A stretch of 19,603 nucleotides of DNA from DASPTB01 sp035623615. GTDB lineage: Bacteria > Actinomycetota > UBA4738. Below the pieces are notes generated by a model. That model had not been told where the DNA came from, searched no databases, and saw only the letters and a list, made by a program, of their open reading frames with translations. The stretch covers positions 1-19,603 of the forward strand of contig DASPTB010000303.1 in assembly GCA_035623615.1 (NCBI GenBank), written 5' to 3'. Positions 7,625 to 14,901 of the stretch are shown piece by piece (positions within the stretch are counted from its first letter, which is position 1; each line of letters begins with the position of its first letter). The position numbers and the translations under genes are program-made.

Positions 7625-8590
7625 CTAGCCGAGCATGTCGGCGACGCCCTCGACCTTCTGTCCGCGGGTGATCCTCCTGTACAGCCAGAATCCGAGCAGC
7701 GCGATGACCGTCGTCGAGATCAGCATGAACGTGGCCGCCGCGTTGACCGCCGGCGTGGGCGTGCCACGGGTGAAGTTGTAGATCTTGACCGACAGCGGCT
7801 CGGTGCTCTCACCGCCCGACAGGTAGCGCACCGTGATGAAGTCGTCGATCGTGTCCGCGAAGACCAGGACGAAGCTCGCCAGGATCGCCGGATAGAGCAG
7901 CGGGATCAGCACGCGCCAGACGGCGCGTGTCGGCGACGCACCCAGGTCCATCGCGGCTTCCTCGTACTCACGACCGATGGATAAGAGCCGTGCCCGGACG
8001 ATGATGACCGGATAGGACGCCTGGTACGTCACCAGCGCCAGGATCTGTGCCGTCGTCCCCAGCTGGATAAACTTCAGCAGGAATGTGAACACCATGAACA
8101 TCGAGATGCCGATGATGATCTCCGGCATCACGAACGAGAACAGCATCAGGAAGTTCGCGCCGCCCGGTGGGCGGCCGTGCCACCGATCGATGCCGATGGC
8201 GAACGCCACGCCGAGCGGCACCGCGAGGATCATGGTGAGGAACGACAGGCGCAGGCTCTGGATGAGCGCGGCGTGCAGCTCGGGGCTGACGAACAGCGAC
8301 CCTTCCGGCGCGATCGACGGATGGCCAAACCACCACTGCAGCGAGAACCCCTGCCACACGGCGTTCGACCGCCCCGCGTTGAACGACAGGGCGATCGCGA
8401 TGGCGACGGGAAGGATCGACCACGCGAGGTAGACCCACGTCACGGTGGCCAGGATGTGGGGCTTGCGCCACGGGTCGCGGAACCAGCGCCCGATCGGGTT
8501 GCGCACGCCGGCAGGCTCCCCCGACGGGATGACCCCGGGCGCCGAGGGCTCGGTCTCCGGCTCGCGTTCGGTCGCCGTGTCCTGGCTCAT
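7625..8590 (-). CDS. potC: ABC transporter permease, PotC-like
   Basis: A 321-residue inner-membrane permease with about six hydrophobic segments. A long polar N-terminus of about 45 residues precedes the first segment (about 47-70). The EAA loop that docks the ATPase is seen as EYEEAAMDLGASPTRAVWR. Size, order after PotB and the pattern TIDDFITVRYLSG near the C-terminus match PotC/YdcV-type permeases. The ATG overlaps the stop codon of the PotB-like gene by 4 nt (ATGA), so the two are translationally coupled, with GGGTGAG upstream as a possible ribosome site. It is the last gene of the potD-potB-potC operon and converges on the ATPase gene. Confidence 0.92.
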   Translation of the reverse strand: MSQDTATEREPETEPSAPGVIPSGEPAGVRNPIGRWFRDPWRKPHILATVTWVYLAWSILPVAIAIALSFNAGRSNAVWQGFSLQWWFGHPSIAPEGSLFVSPELHAALIQSLRLSFLTMILAVPLGVAFAIGIDRWHGRPPGGANFLMLFSFVMPEIIIGISMFMVFTFLLKFIQLGTTAQILALVTYQASYPVIIVRARLLSIGREYEEAAMDLGASPTRAVWRVLIPLLYPAILASFVLVFADTIDDFITVRYLSGGESTEPLSVKIYNFTRGTPTPAVNAAATFMLISTTVIALLGFWLYRRITRGQKVEGVADMLG

Positions 8591-9558
8591 CGCTCACCCG
8601 CCGCCCTGGCCGTCTCGCGCATGTAGTAGAGCATGGGGATCAGCAGGAAGAACGTGAGGAACAGAACCAGGACCGCGGCCTGCGGGCCCTGGCCCGTCGA
8701 CTCCATCGCGTTGTCCAGCAGGTTGCCGAACATCAGCGTCTTCGGCGACCCCGATAGCAGATTGTTCGTGTAGTAGTCGCCGAACATCGGCAGCGTGACG
8801 ATGACCAGGCTCGCGAGGATGGCGGGCTTGGACAGCGGCAGCGTCACACGCAGGAACGTGCGCATCGGGCTGGCGCCGAGGTCACGGCCGGCCTCGAGGA
8901 GGCTCGAGTCGACGCGGTCGAGGAAGCCGAACAGCGGCAGGATCATGTACGGGATGTACCCGTAGACGAGGCCCATGACCACGGTGAACGGGACGCCGGC
9001 GAGCCAGTTGATCGGGTGGGGGGTCAGGTGCAGGAACTGCAGCAGCTTGTTGACGTAGCCGGCCGGCTGCAGCAGCTCGACCCACGAGAGCATGCGCATC
9101 AGGTAGCTGATGAAGAACGGGGCGACCAGAAGCCCGAGGAACAGACCCTTGCGCTTTCCCCCGTAGCGAGCGACGTAGTACGCGACCGCGTACGCGATCA
9201 CCAAGCAGATCGCGCTCGCGATGACCACATACACGAGCGTGCGGACCTCGACGGGGACGAACTCGCCCGTGACGAGGTGCCACTCCTCGGTGAGGTACTT
9301 CGAGGTCCACCACCACGGCTCGTACACGGGGAGCGGACTCTGGAAGATCGGATCGACCGTCCCGAACGCGATTGATACGACGACGTAGAAGGGAAGCAGG
9401 AACAGCACCAGCATCCAGAGCGTTCCGGGTGCTGCGAACGAGGGCCAGTACCACCGCGGATACCAGGCGCCACCACGCTGCGCCCGCTTGCGGGCGCGAG
9501 CCTCCTTGCGCGTTTCCGCCGTCTTACTTGACACCCGCTTGAAACGCCTGCCAGACAT
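8587..9558 (-). CDS. potB: ABC transporter permease, PotB-like
   Basis: A 323-residue inner-membrane permease with about six hydrophobic segments after a very basic cytoplasmic N-terminus (about residues 1-30, rich in Arg and Lys). The EAA loop reads SLLEAGRDLGASPMRTFLR, and the following FGDYYTNNLLSG region resembles PotB/YdcU permeases. The gene overlaps the end of the binding-protein gene by 35 nt and the next permease by 4 nt, so the three form a tight operon. No convincing ribosome site precedes the ATG at 9558, so translation probably depends on coupling to potD. An in-frame GTG eight codons later is possible but no better supported. Confidence 0.92.
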   Translation of the reverse strand: MSGRRFKRVSSKTAETRKEARARKRAQRGGAWYPRWYWPSFAAPGTLWMLVLFLLPFYVVVSIAFGTVDPIFQSPLPVYEPWWWTSKYLTEEWHLVTGEFVPVEVRTLVYVVIASAICLVIAYAVAYYVARYGGKRKGLFLGLLVAPFFISYLMRMLSWVELLQPAGYVNKLLQFLHLTPHPINWLAGVPFTVVMGLVYGYIPYMILPLFGFLDRVDSSLLEAGRDLGASPMRTFLRVTLPLSKPAILASLVIVTLPMFGDYYTNNLLSGSPKTLMFGNLLDNAMESTGQGPQAAVLVLFLTFFLLIPMLYYMRETARAAGER

Positions 9559-10864
9559 TGTGCCAGAGTTGGTCGGTGGCCGGCGTCAGCTCGAGTTCGA
9601 GAAGACCGGTCTTGAAGTCGGAGTCAGTCACGATCGCCTCCTTCATCCACGGGAATATGTATGGCACGCCGTACGCGTTGTTGGTGGTCGTGAGCGTGGC
9701 CACGTCGGCCTGCCGCTGCGGCGGCTGGTACCCGTTCCACGAGAAATTCAGCATCGCCATGTCGTACGTCATGAGCCAGTCGAGGAACGCGTGCGCCAGC
9801 ACGGGATGCGGCGCGTTCGCCGGAATCGTGATCAGGTCGTTGTTGACGTCCCCGACCCTGTCGGAGGGATACCAGTAGCCGATCTTCTGGTAGTACGCGT
9901 ACGTCGACTTGGGCCAGTAGTTGTACGCGCCGATCGCGTCGCCCGACCAGGACAGGTGGACGTCGTAGTTCCCTTTGGGGATGCCGATATAGACGCCGTT
10001 GATGTCGGCGCGGATGTTCACGGCGCTGATCAGGTCCGTAAGGTACGCCTGCGCCGCGCTCAGGTCCTTCTCGCTGGTCGTGTTCAGGTCCTTGATGCCG
10101 TTCTTCAGCAGGGCCATGGAGATCGACGAGCGGTAGTCGTCGTAGATGCCGGACTTCCCCTTGTAGGCCGGGTCGGCGAGGATCTCCCACGGGTTGGACA
10201 TGCCGTTGATGGTTGCGTCGGGGATGATGTCGCGCCGGTAGGCGATGCCGGTCGTGTAGATCGTGTACGGGACCGTGTAGCGCCAGCCCTGGTCGTAGAA
10301 CGGGTTTTGGAACGTCTCGAACACGTCGGACACGAGGTGCGGGACGTACGAGTGCTGCAGCGGCTGGATGAGCTTGGCGGTAATCAGCTTCCCCAGGATG
10401 TCGATGGTCGGGAAGAACACATCGAACTTCAGCTGCCCCGTGCGCATCTTGGCAAGCGCCTCGTCGGTGTTGTTGAACGTCGTGATCTGGTAGTTGCAGT
10501 TGTAGTGCTGGCAGAACTTCTTGACGACGGCCAGGTTGATGTAGTCGGCCCAGTTGTAGATCTGCAGGGTCGCCCCCTTCTCGATGGGATTGCCCGACGG
10601 GATGGGGTCCTGCCACAGGTTCCACTTCACAGGCGCGTCCTGCCGTGCCAGCGGATACGGCGAGCCTGCGGGCCAGAACTTGCCGGTGCCGGGGCCGCTG
10701 GACCCCGACGGGCCGGACCCAACGGGCTGGGTCCCCGGCTTCGTGCACGCGGCCAGGATGGCCGCGAGGCTTGGCGTCGCCGCGGCCGCCACGGCAGATC
10801 GTCGAAGGAAATCCCGTCGGGAGAGCCCCTTCGGCGGGACTCGGCGCTCCCGCGGATGTGCCAT
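9524..10864 (-). CDS. potD: Polyamine-type ABC substrate-binding lipoprotein (Tat-exported), PotD-like
   Basis: A 446-residue extracytoplasmic binding protein. The N-terminus has a twin-arginine motif SRRDFLRR (residues 15-22), an Ala-rich hydrophobic stretch and a lipobox LAAC with C40, so it should be exported folded by Tat and anchored as a lipoprotein. A Gly/Ser/Pro linker follows. The mature part has IYNWADYI near its start and WSGDA further on. These correspond to PotD regions carrying the aromatic and acidic residues that cradle polyamines (Trp34 and Trp255/Asp257 in E. coli PotD). ATG 10864 is chosen because GGGGAGGAG lies 7 nt upstream. It is the first gene of the permease operon and is divergent from the amine oxidase, with the TetR operator between them. 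Polyamine or a similar cationic amine is the likely ligand; betaine- or amino-alcohol-like ligands cannot be excluded. Confidence 0.92.
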   Translation of the reverse strand: MAHPRERRVPPKGLSRRDFLRRSAVAAAATPSLAAILAACTKPGTQPVGSGPSGSSGPGTGKFWPAGSPYPLARQDAPVKWNLWQDPIPSGNPIEKGATLQIYNWADYINLAVVKKFCQHYNCNYQITTFNNTDEALAKMRTGQLKFDVFFPTIDILGKLITAKLIQPLQHSYVPHLVSDVFETFQNPFYDQGWRYTVPYTIYTTGIAYRRDIIPDATINGMSNPWEILADPAYKGKSGIYDDYRSSISMALLKNGIKDLNTTSEKDLSAAQAYLTDLISAVNIRADINGVYIGIPKGNYDVHLSWSGDAIGAYNYWPKSTYAYYQKIGYWYPSDRVGDVNNDLITIPANAPHPVLAHAFLDWLMTYDMAMLNFSWNGYQPPQRQADVATLTTTNNAYGVPYIFPWMKEAIVTDSDFKTGLLELELTPATDQLWHNVWQAFQAGVK

Positions 10865-10911
10865 GTCGCATCTCCTCCCCGCGCCGCCAGCGTCGCCCAG
10901 GTGACGAAAAG

Positions 10912-10939
10912 TTGAACGGCCGTTTAGCGCTTGTAACAT
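10912..10939 (+). promoter_or_regulatory. Candidate promoter of the amine oxidase operon
   Basis: TTGAAC (10912-10917), a 16-nt spacer and TAACAT (10934-10939). The -10 box is 11 nt from the GTG start and no ribosome site is visible, so the mRNA would be leaderless or nearly so. The operator at 10913-10926 covers the -35 box and half the spacer. Confidence 0.5.
10913..10926 (+). promoter_or_regulatory. TetR-type operator, site 2 (potD / amine oxidase)
   Basis: TGAACGGCCGTTTA is a near-perfect inverted repeat; TGAACG pairs with CGTTTA except at one position. It lies in the 86-nt divergent region between the potD start (10864) and the amine oxidase start (10951), so a single protein could control both directions. 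I found no clear minus-strand promoter for potD; TAAACG overlapping the site is a weak -10 candidate. Confidence 0.6.
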
Positions 10940-10950
10940 ACGCCCCACTC

Positions 10951-12222
10951 GTGCGCAACCCAGTCTCTTCCCCGTCGCTTGCCCCCCGCGTCGCGGTCCT
11001 CGGAGCCGGCTTCGCCGGGCTTTCCGCGGCCTTGCGGCTGACCGAATCGGGGGCTCGGGTCGTCGTCCTGGACGCGCGCGACCGCGTCGGCGGCCGCGTG
11101 TGGAGCACGCGGCTGCCGAACGGCGAGATCGCCGAGCTCGGCGCCGAGTGGATCGAGGACGAGGAGAGCTCGGTCCGGGACCTGGCCCGCTCGCTCGGCC
11201 TTGCGCTGGCGCCGACCGGCGTCGACTATCGCCGCCGGGAGGCGCGCGGCAGCGCCGCGGCGACGCTCGACGAGCAGGAGGAAGCGCTGGCCGCCGGGCG
11301 GCGCGAGGTCGAGGCGCTCGACCCCGACGATCTCGTCCGGGGGACCCTCGGCCCGTTCATCCGCGGGCTGCCGGTGGGTGAGGCAGCCCGGACCACACTG
11401 CTGGCTCGGTTGCAGGGGACGTGTGCGCGCGACCTGGACCAGGTTGCGCTCCGAGTGGCGGCGCGCGGCACCTTCTCGGGCGGGTCGGGCAGGTACCTCC
11501 GGGTCGCGACCGGCAACCAGGAGATCGCGATCCGGGCAGCGGAGCGGCTCCCCGACCTCCGGCTGAGGCATGTCGGGCATCAGATCCGGCAGACGGCCGA
11601 CATCGTGCTGATCGAGGGCGAGTCGGACGCCGGGCCCTTTCGCCTGGACGCCGACGCAGCCGTCGTGGCGGTTCCGGCTCCCCTGGTGGCCGCGATTCGT
11701 TTCGAGCCGGGCCTCCCCGAGGAGACCCGGCGCGCCGTCCGCGAGCTTCCCATGGGCGTGGCGTCCAAGCTCACCGTGGGCACCCGCGACTCGCCGATCC
11801 CCCGGGCCCTCCAGGATGTCGACGTGCCGTTCTGGTGCTGGGCGGCCCTGGGAAGCGATGGAACACCCCGGCGGGCGCTCACGGCGTTCGCCGGGTCCCC
11901 CGCGGCACAGGAGCGGCTCCGTACCGAAGCCGGCGATCCCGACCCCTGGCTGGCGCGCGTCGCGGGGCTCTGCCCGGACGTCGAGCTCTTCGGGGACCCT
12001 CTGATGGTCGCGTGGGGAACCGATCCGTTTGCCAGAGGCTGCTATTCGGCGTTCGACAACGCGAGTTGGGACCGAATGGACGTGTTCACGCGACCAGCCG
12101 GGAGGATCGCCTTCGCCGGCGAGCACACGGCCGGCCTCGCGGCCGGAACGATGGACGGCGCCGTCAAGAGCGGCTGGCGGGCCGCCGCAGACGTGGTGGA
12201 TCTGCTCGCGAAGTCGGGCTGA
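10951..12222 (+). CDS. Flavin-containing amine oxidase
   Basis: A 423-residue FAD enzyme of the monoamine/polyamine oxidase family, expected to oxidise an amine to an imine (then aldehyde) with release of peroxide or transfer to another acceptor. The N-terminal Rossmann motif is VLGAGFAGL (G18-G23), followed by LDARDRVGGR. K273 in ASKLTVG fits the conserved lysine near the flavin N5. The C-terminal FAD motif is FAGEHT (E391) followed by GTMDGAVKSG. No signal peptide is seen, so it is probably cytoplasmic. It is slightly shorter than typical bacterial monoamine oxidases. The GTG is chosen because it is the first start codon after the promoter and places the Rossmann motif near residue 14; no ribosome site is present. 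The gene is divergent from potD and 28 nt upstream of the PabB-PabC fusion. Imported amines are the obvious substrate, but this is inference. Confidence 0.85.
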   Translation: MRNPVSSPSLAPRVAVLGAGFAGLSAALRLTESGARVVVLDARDRVGGRVWSTRLPNGEIAELGAEWIEDEESSVRDLARSLGLALAPTGVDYRRREARGSAAATLDEQEEALAAGRREVEALDPDDLVRGTLGPFIRGLPVGEAARTTLLARLQGTCARDLDQVALRVAARGTFSGGSGRYLRVATGNQEIAIRAAERLPDLRLRHVGHQIRQTADIVLIEGESDAGPFRLDADAAVVAVPAPLVAAIRFEPGLPEETRRAVRELPMGVASKLTVGTRDSPIPRALQDVDVPFWCWAALGSDGTPRRALTAFAGSPAAQERLRTEAGDPDPWLARVAGLCPDVELFGDPLMVAWGTDPFARGCYSAFDNASWDRMDVFTRPAGRIAFAGEHTAGLAAGTMDGAVKSGWRAAADVVDLLAKSG

Positions 12223-12250
12223 ACGCCGAAGCGACGAGCGAACCCGTGCC

Positions 12251-14083
12251 ATGATGAGCGGACAGATGCTCTCGGCGTCCTCCGACCGGTCCGGCCTCGG
12301 CGGCGTGCAGGCGCGTTTCGACGACGCGAACCCGTCGCGGCCGAGCGCGCTCGTCATGCGCGACCCGGTCGGAGTGATCGAAGCGCGCACCCCGGCGAAG
12401 GTGGTTCCCGCGCTGCGCGCCGTCGAGGCGGCCGCGGCCGAGGGACGCTGGGCCGCGGGGTTCCTCTCCTACGAGGCCGCCCCGGGGTTCGACCCCTCGA
12501 TGGCCGTGATGTCGCGCGACACCGGCGACCCGTTTCACCAGCTCCCGCTGGTCTGGTTCGGTCTGTTCGCCGGCGCCGAGCGACTCGGGCCGGAGACCGT
12601 CGCGGGCCAAGCCTCCGGGGAGGAGCCGGCGCCGGAGCTCACGTGGTCACCCTCGATCCGGCGCGACGCGTACGAGGAACGCGTGGACGTGATCCGCGAC
12701 CTGATCCGCGGTGGCGACATCTACCAGGCCAACTACACCTTCCGCCTGCGCGCCGCGATGCAGGCCGATCCGCGCGCCGTCTACCACGACCTGTGCAGGG
12801 CGCAACGCTCCTTGTACTGCGCGTCGCTCCAGGCGGGTCGGTACCGGATCCTGTCGGCATCGCCCGAGCTGTTCTTCCGCATCGACGGGGACACGGTCAC
12901 GACGCGGCCGATGAAGGGAACGACCACGCGCGGCCGCTGGACCGCCGAGGACGACGACACTGCCGAGGCGCTGCGCGCATCCCCCAAGGACCGCGCCGAG
13001 AACGCAATGATCGTCGACTTGTTGCGCAACGATCTCGGGAGGATCTCGCGCCCAGGGTCGGTGTCCGTCCCGGCACTGTTCCAGACCGAGCGGTACGAAA
13101 CGGTGTGGCAGATGACGTCCACCGTCGTCTCACGGCTGCAGCCGGGACGCGGCCTCGTCGACGTCCTGTCCGCCCTGTTCCCGAGCGGATCGGTGACGGG
13201 AGCGCCGAAGATCCGCGCGATGGAGGTCATCCGCGATCTGGAGGACTCGCCGCGAGGCGTCTATACGGGTGCGATCGGCTACGTCGCGCCTCGCGAAACG
13301 CGCGGCCCCCGCGCATGCTTCAACGTCGCGATCCGCACGGTCGTCGTGGACGACGCGCGCGGCGTCGCCGAGTTCGGCGTCGGCGGCGGGATCACATGGG
13401 ACTCGACGTCGCGCGGCGAGTTCGCGGAGGCGATCGCCAAGACGAGGGTGCTCACCGAGCGACGGCCTCGGTTCGGGTTGATCGAGACGCTCGCGTTCGA
13501 GCCGGGAACGGGGCTTCGCCGAGTCGACGGGCACATGGATCGGCTGCGGGCGTCGGCCCGCTACTTCGGGTTCCCCTTCGACGACACCGAGATCCGGCGC
13601 GCGCTCGAGAAGCAGGCAGCGGGGATCGAGGACGAAGCGCGCGTCCGCTGCGTGCTCTGGGAGGACGGCCGCCTCGAGGTCGAGGCCTCGCCGCTCCCCG
13701 AACGGCCGCAGGGACCCGTAACGCTCGCCATCGACGACCAGCCCGTCGACGAACGGGATCCGATGCTGTTCCACAAGACGACGCTCCGGCGACGGTACGA
13801 GGAGGCGGCGGGCCGGCACCCCGAGGCGGACGACGTGCTGCTCCTCAACCGGCGCGGCGAGATCACTGAGTCGACGATCGCCAACGTGGCCGTTCGCCTG
13901 GGCGGCAGGTGGTGGACGCCGCCGCTGGCGTCCGGGCTCCTTCCCGGCGTCGAGCGCGCGGCGGCGCTCGCCACGGGACGGATCCAGGAACGCTCGATCA
14001 GCGAGCGGGACGCGCGGCGCGCCGAGGCCCTGGCGCTGCTGAGCTCGGTCCGGGGGTGGCGTCCCGCGAGGCTCGCCGAGTGA
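12251..14083 (+). CDS. pabB: Bifunctional aminodeoxychorismate synthase component I / aminodeoxychorismate lyase (PabB-PabC fusion)
   Basis: A 610-residue fusion for making 4-aminobenzoate for folate. Residues about 130-395 are the chorismate-binding domain: PMKGT (220-224), IVDLLRND (254-261) and TGAPK (316-320) followed by AMEVIRDLE. K222 in PMKGT is the lysine characteristic of aminodeoxychorismate synthase; anthranilate synthase has alanine there. Residues about 415-610 are a class IV PLP aminotransferase-type domain, with the probable PLP lysine K509 in LFHKTT and E540 in GEITEST, then TPPLASGLLPG. That layout fits a lyase that releases pyruvate and 4-aminobenzoate. A PabA glutaminase partner is not in the window. 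ATG 12251 is followed at once by another ATG. The gene lies 28 nt after the amine oxidase, probably on the same mRNA. Its last 86 nt overlap the convergent TetR gene. Confidence 0.92.
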   Translation: MMSGQMLSASSDRSGLGGVQARFDDANPSRPSALVMRDPVGVIEARTPAKVVPALRAVEAAAAEGRWAAGFLSYEAAPGFDPSMAVMSRDTGDPFHQLPLVWFGLFAGAERLGPETVAGQASGEEPAPELTWSPSIRRDAYEERVDVIRDLIRGGDIYQANYTFRLRAAMQADPRAVYHDLCRAQRSLYCASLQAGRYRILSASPELFFRIDGDTVTTRPMKGTTTRGRWTAEDDDTAEALRASPKDRAENAMIVDLLRNDLGRISRPGSVSVPALFQTERYETVWQMTSTVVSRLQPGRGLVDVLSALFPSGSVTGAPKIRAMEVIRDLEDSPRGVYTGAIGYVAPRETRGPRACFNVAIRTVVVDDARGVAEFGVGGGITWDSTSRGEFAEAIAKTRVLTERRPRFGLIETLAFEPGTGLRRVDGHMDRLRASARYFGFPFDDTEIRRALEKQAAGIEDEARVRCVLWEDGRLEVEASPLPERPQGPVTLAIDDQPVDERDPMLFHKTTLRRRYEEAAGRHPEADDVLLLNRRGEITESTIANVAVRLGGRWWTPPLASGLLPGVERAAALATGRIQERSISERDARRAEALALLSSVRGWRPARLAE

Positions 14084-14729
14084 GCGCCGTGGGGTCCATC
14101 AGGATCCCCGCCACGTCGGCCGGGTCGAACCCCAACTCGCGGCCGGCCTCGCGCAGGCACACCGACAGCATCCGTGCGCGGCTCACGTCGGGGTCGCCGA
14201 GGACGACCAGGACCGCGAGTCCGTCCATCAACGAGGCGAACCGGAGGGCGAAGTCGTCGGCGTCGACCGCTCCGAACTCGCCGGCGGCCTGGCCGTCGCG
14301 CACGATCTCGGCGATCTCCTCGCGCCACTGCCGGTCGAGCGTCCGGCGGCTCGAGGCCACCGCGGCGTCGCGCGGCGAGCGGTTCCACAGCTCGAGCCAG
14401 AGGAGCCACGTGTCGAGGCGTCCGTCGCCGGGACGGTCGTAGGGGCACGACAGGTCGACCAGGCGAGCGAGCCGCTCCCTGGCGCTCTTGACCTCCGAAA
14501 GCCCGGCCGTCGTCTCCTCGTAGAACTGTTCGTCCGCGTACGTCAGGGCTTCGGCCAGCAACCGGTCTTTCGACTCGAAGTAGTACAGGACCAGCGCGGA
14601 ACTGGTCCCGGCGACCGAGGCGATGTCGGAGATCCGCGTCTCGCACAGCCCCCGGCGACCGATCACCTGCGCGGCCGCGTCGAGGATCTGGATGCGGCGG
14701 GCCTCGGAGAGTCTGCGTCGTCCTGCCAT
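13998..14729 (-). CDS. TetR-family transcriptional regulator, BetI-like
   Basis: A 243-residue regulator. Residues about 12-58 form the TetR DNA-binding domain (RIQILDAAAQVIG, then ISDIASVAGTSSALVLYYF and ESKDRLL). The C-terminal ligand domain has TWLLWLELWNRSPRDAAV and, later, FASLMDGLAVLVVLGDPDVS. This resembles the BetI-type C-terminal family, whose best-known member responds to choline. The ATG at 14729 has no ribosome site but lies 8 nt from a CAAACT -10 box, implying a leaderless mRNA. An operator lies within its own promoter, so autoregulation is likely. Three further copies of the site lie before neighbouring operons. The Pro/Ala/Arg-rich C-terminal tail (last 30 or so residues) is encoded over the end of the PabB-PabC gene and may be a late addition. 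The ligand is unknown; an amine or an acyl-CoA intermediate would fit the context. Confidence 0.92.
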   Translation of the reverse strand: MAGRRRLSEARRIQILDAAAQVIGRRGLCETRISDIASVAGTSSALVLYYFESKDRLLAEALTYADEQFYEETTAGLSEVKSARERLARLVDLSCPYDRPGDGRLDTWLLWLELWNRSPRDAAVASSRRTLDRQWREEIAEIVRDGQAAGEFGAVDADDFALRFASLMDGLAVLVVLGDPDVSRARMLSVCLREAGRELGFDPADVAGILMDPTALTRRASRDATPGPSSAAPGPRRAARPAR

Positions 14730-14737
14730 GTGAGTGC

Positions 14738-14766
14738 AGTTTGAATGACCGTTCAGCCCGTGGCAA
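14738..14766 (-). promoter_or_regulatory. Leaderless promoter of the TetR gene
   Basis: On the minus strand TTGCCA (14766-14761), a 17-nt spacer and CAAACT (14743-14738), then 8 nt to the ATG. The spacer holds the operator, so a bound repressor would block polymerase. Confidence 0.5.
14742..14755 (+). promoter_or_regulatory. TetR-type operator, site 3 (autoregulatory)
   Basis: TGAATGACCGTTCA is the most symmetrical copy with full TGAA/TTCA arms; only the inner positions break the palindrome. It sits between the -35 and -10 boxes of the TetR gene. Confidence 0.7.
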
Positions 14767-14805
14767 GCCGGACGAGCCGGGTTGCGCGGTGCGCGACACT
14801 CCGCC

Positions 14806-14835
14806 TTGCGGGGAGGCGGTCTCCCGCCATAAACT
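14806..14835 (+). promoter_or_regulatory. Sigma70-type promoter of the flavoprotein operon
   Basis: TTGCGG (14806-14811), an 18-nt spacer and TAAACT (14830-14835). Geometry and boxes match the promoter at 3764-3793. A leader of about 60 nt follows before the ATG at 14902. Confidence 0.6.
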
Positions 14836-14848
14836 GAACGGCGAGTCA
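14835..14848 (+). promoter_or_regulatory. TetR-type operator, site 4
   Basis: TGAACGGCGAGTCA, identical to site 1 and placed identically relative to the -10 box. It lies 79 nt from site 3, so both directions of the divergent region carry their own site. Confidence 0.7.
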
Positions 14849-14855
14849 AAGTTGG

Positions 14856-14871
14856 GGCCGGCCGCCCGGCC
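14856..14871 (+). other. GC hairpin in the flavoprotein mRNA leader
   Basis: GGCCGG-CCGC-CCGGCC, a perfect 6-bp stem with a 4-nt loop, in the predicted leader about 30 nt before the start codon. It is far enough from the start not to cover the ribosome site. In such GC-rich DNA it may have no role. Confidence 0.25.
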
Positions 14872-14901
14872 GCGCCCGAAGTTCGGACGAAAGTGGGAGT
14901 C

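Noticed and set aside
8983..8989. Further TGAACGG/CCGTTCA cores inside genes (also near 5719 and 11352)
   Set aside because: They lie within coding sequence, lack the second arm of the operator and are not beside promoter boxes.
12251..14083. Reading the chorismate enzyme as anthranilate synthase
   Set aside because: The lysine in PMKGT and the fused class IV lyase domain point to 4-aminobenzoate synthesis.
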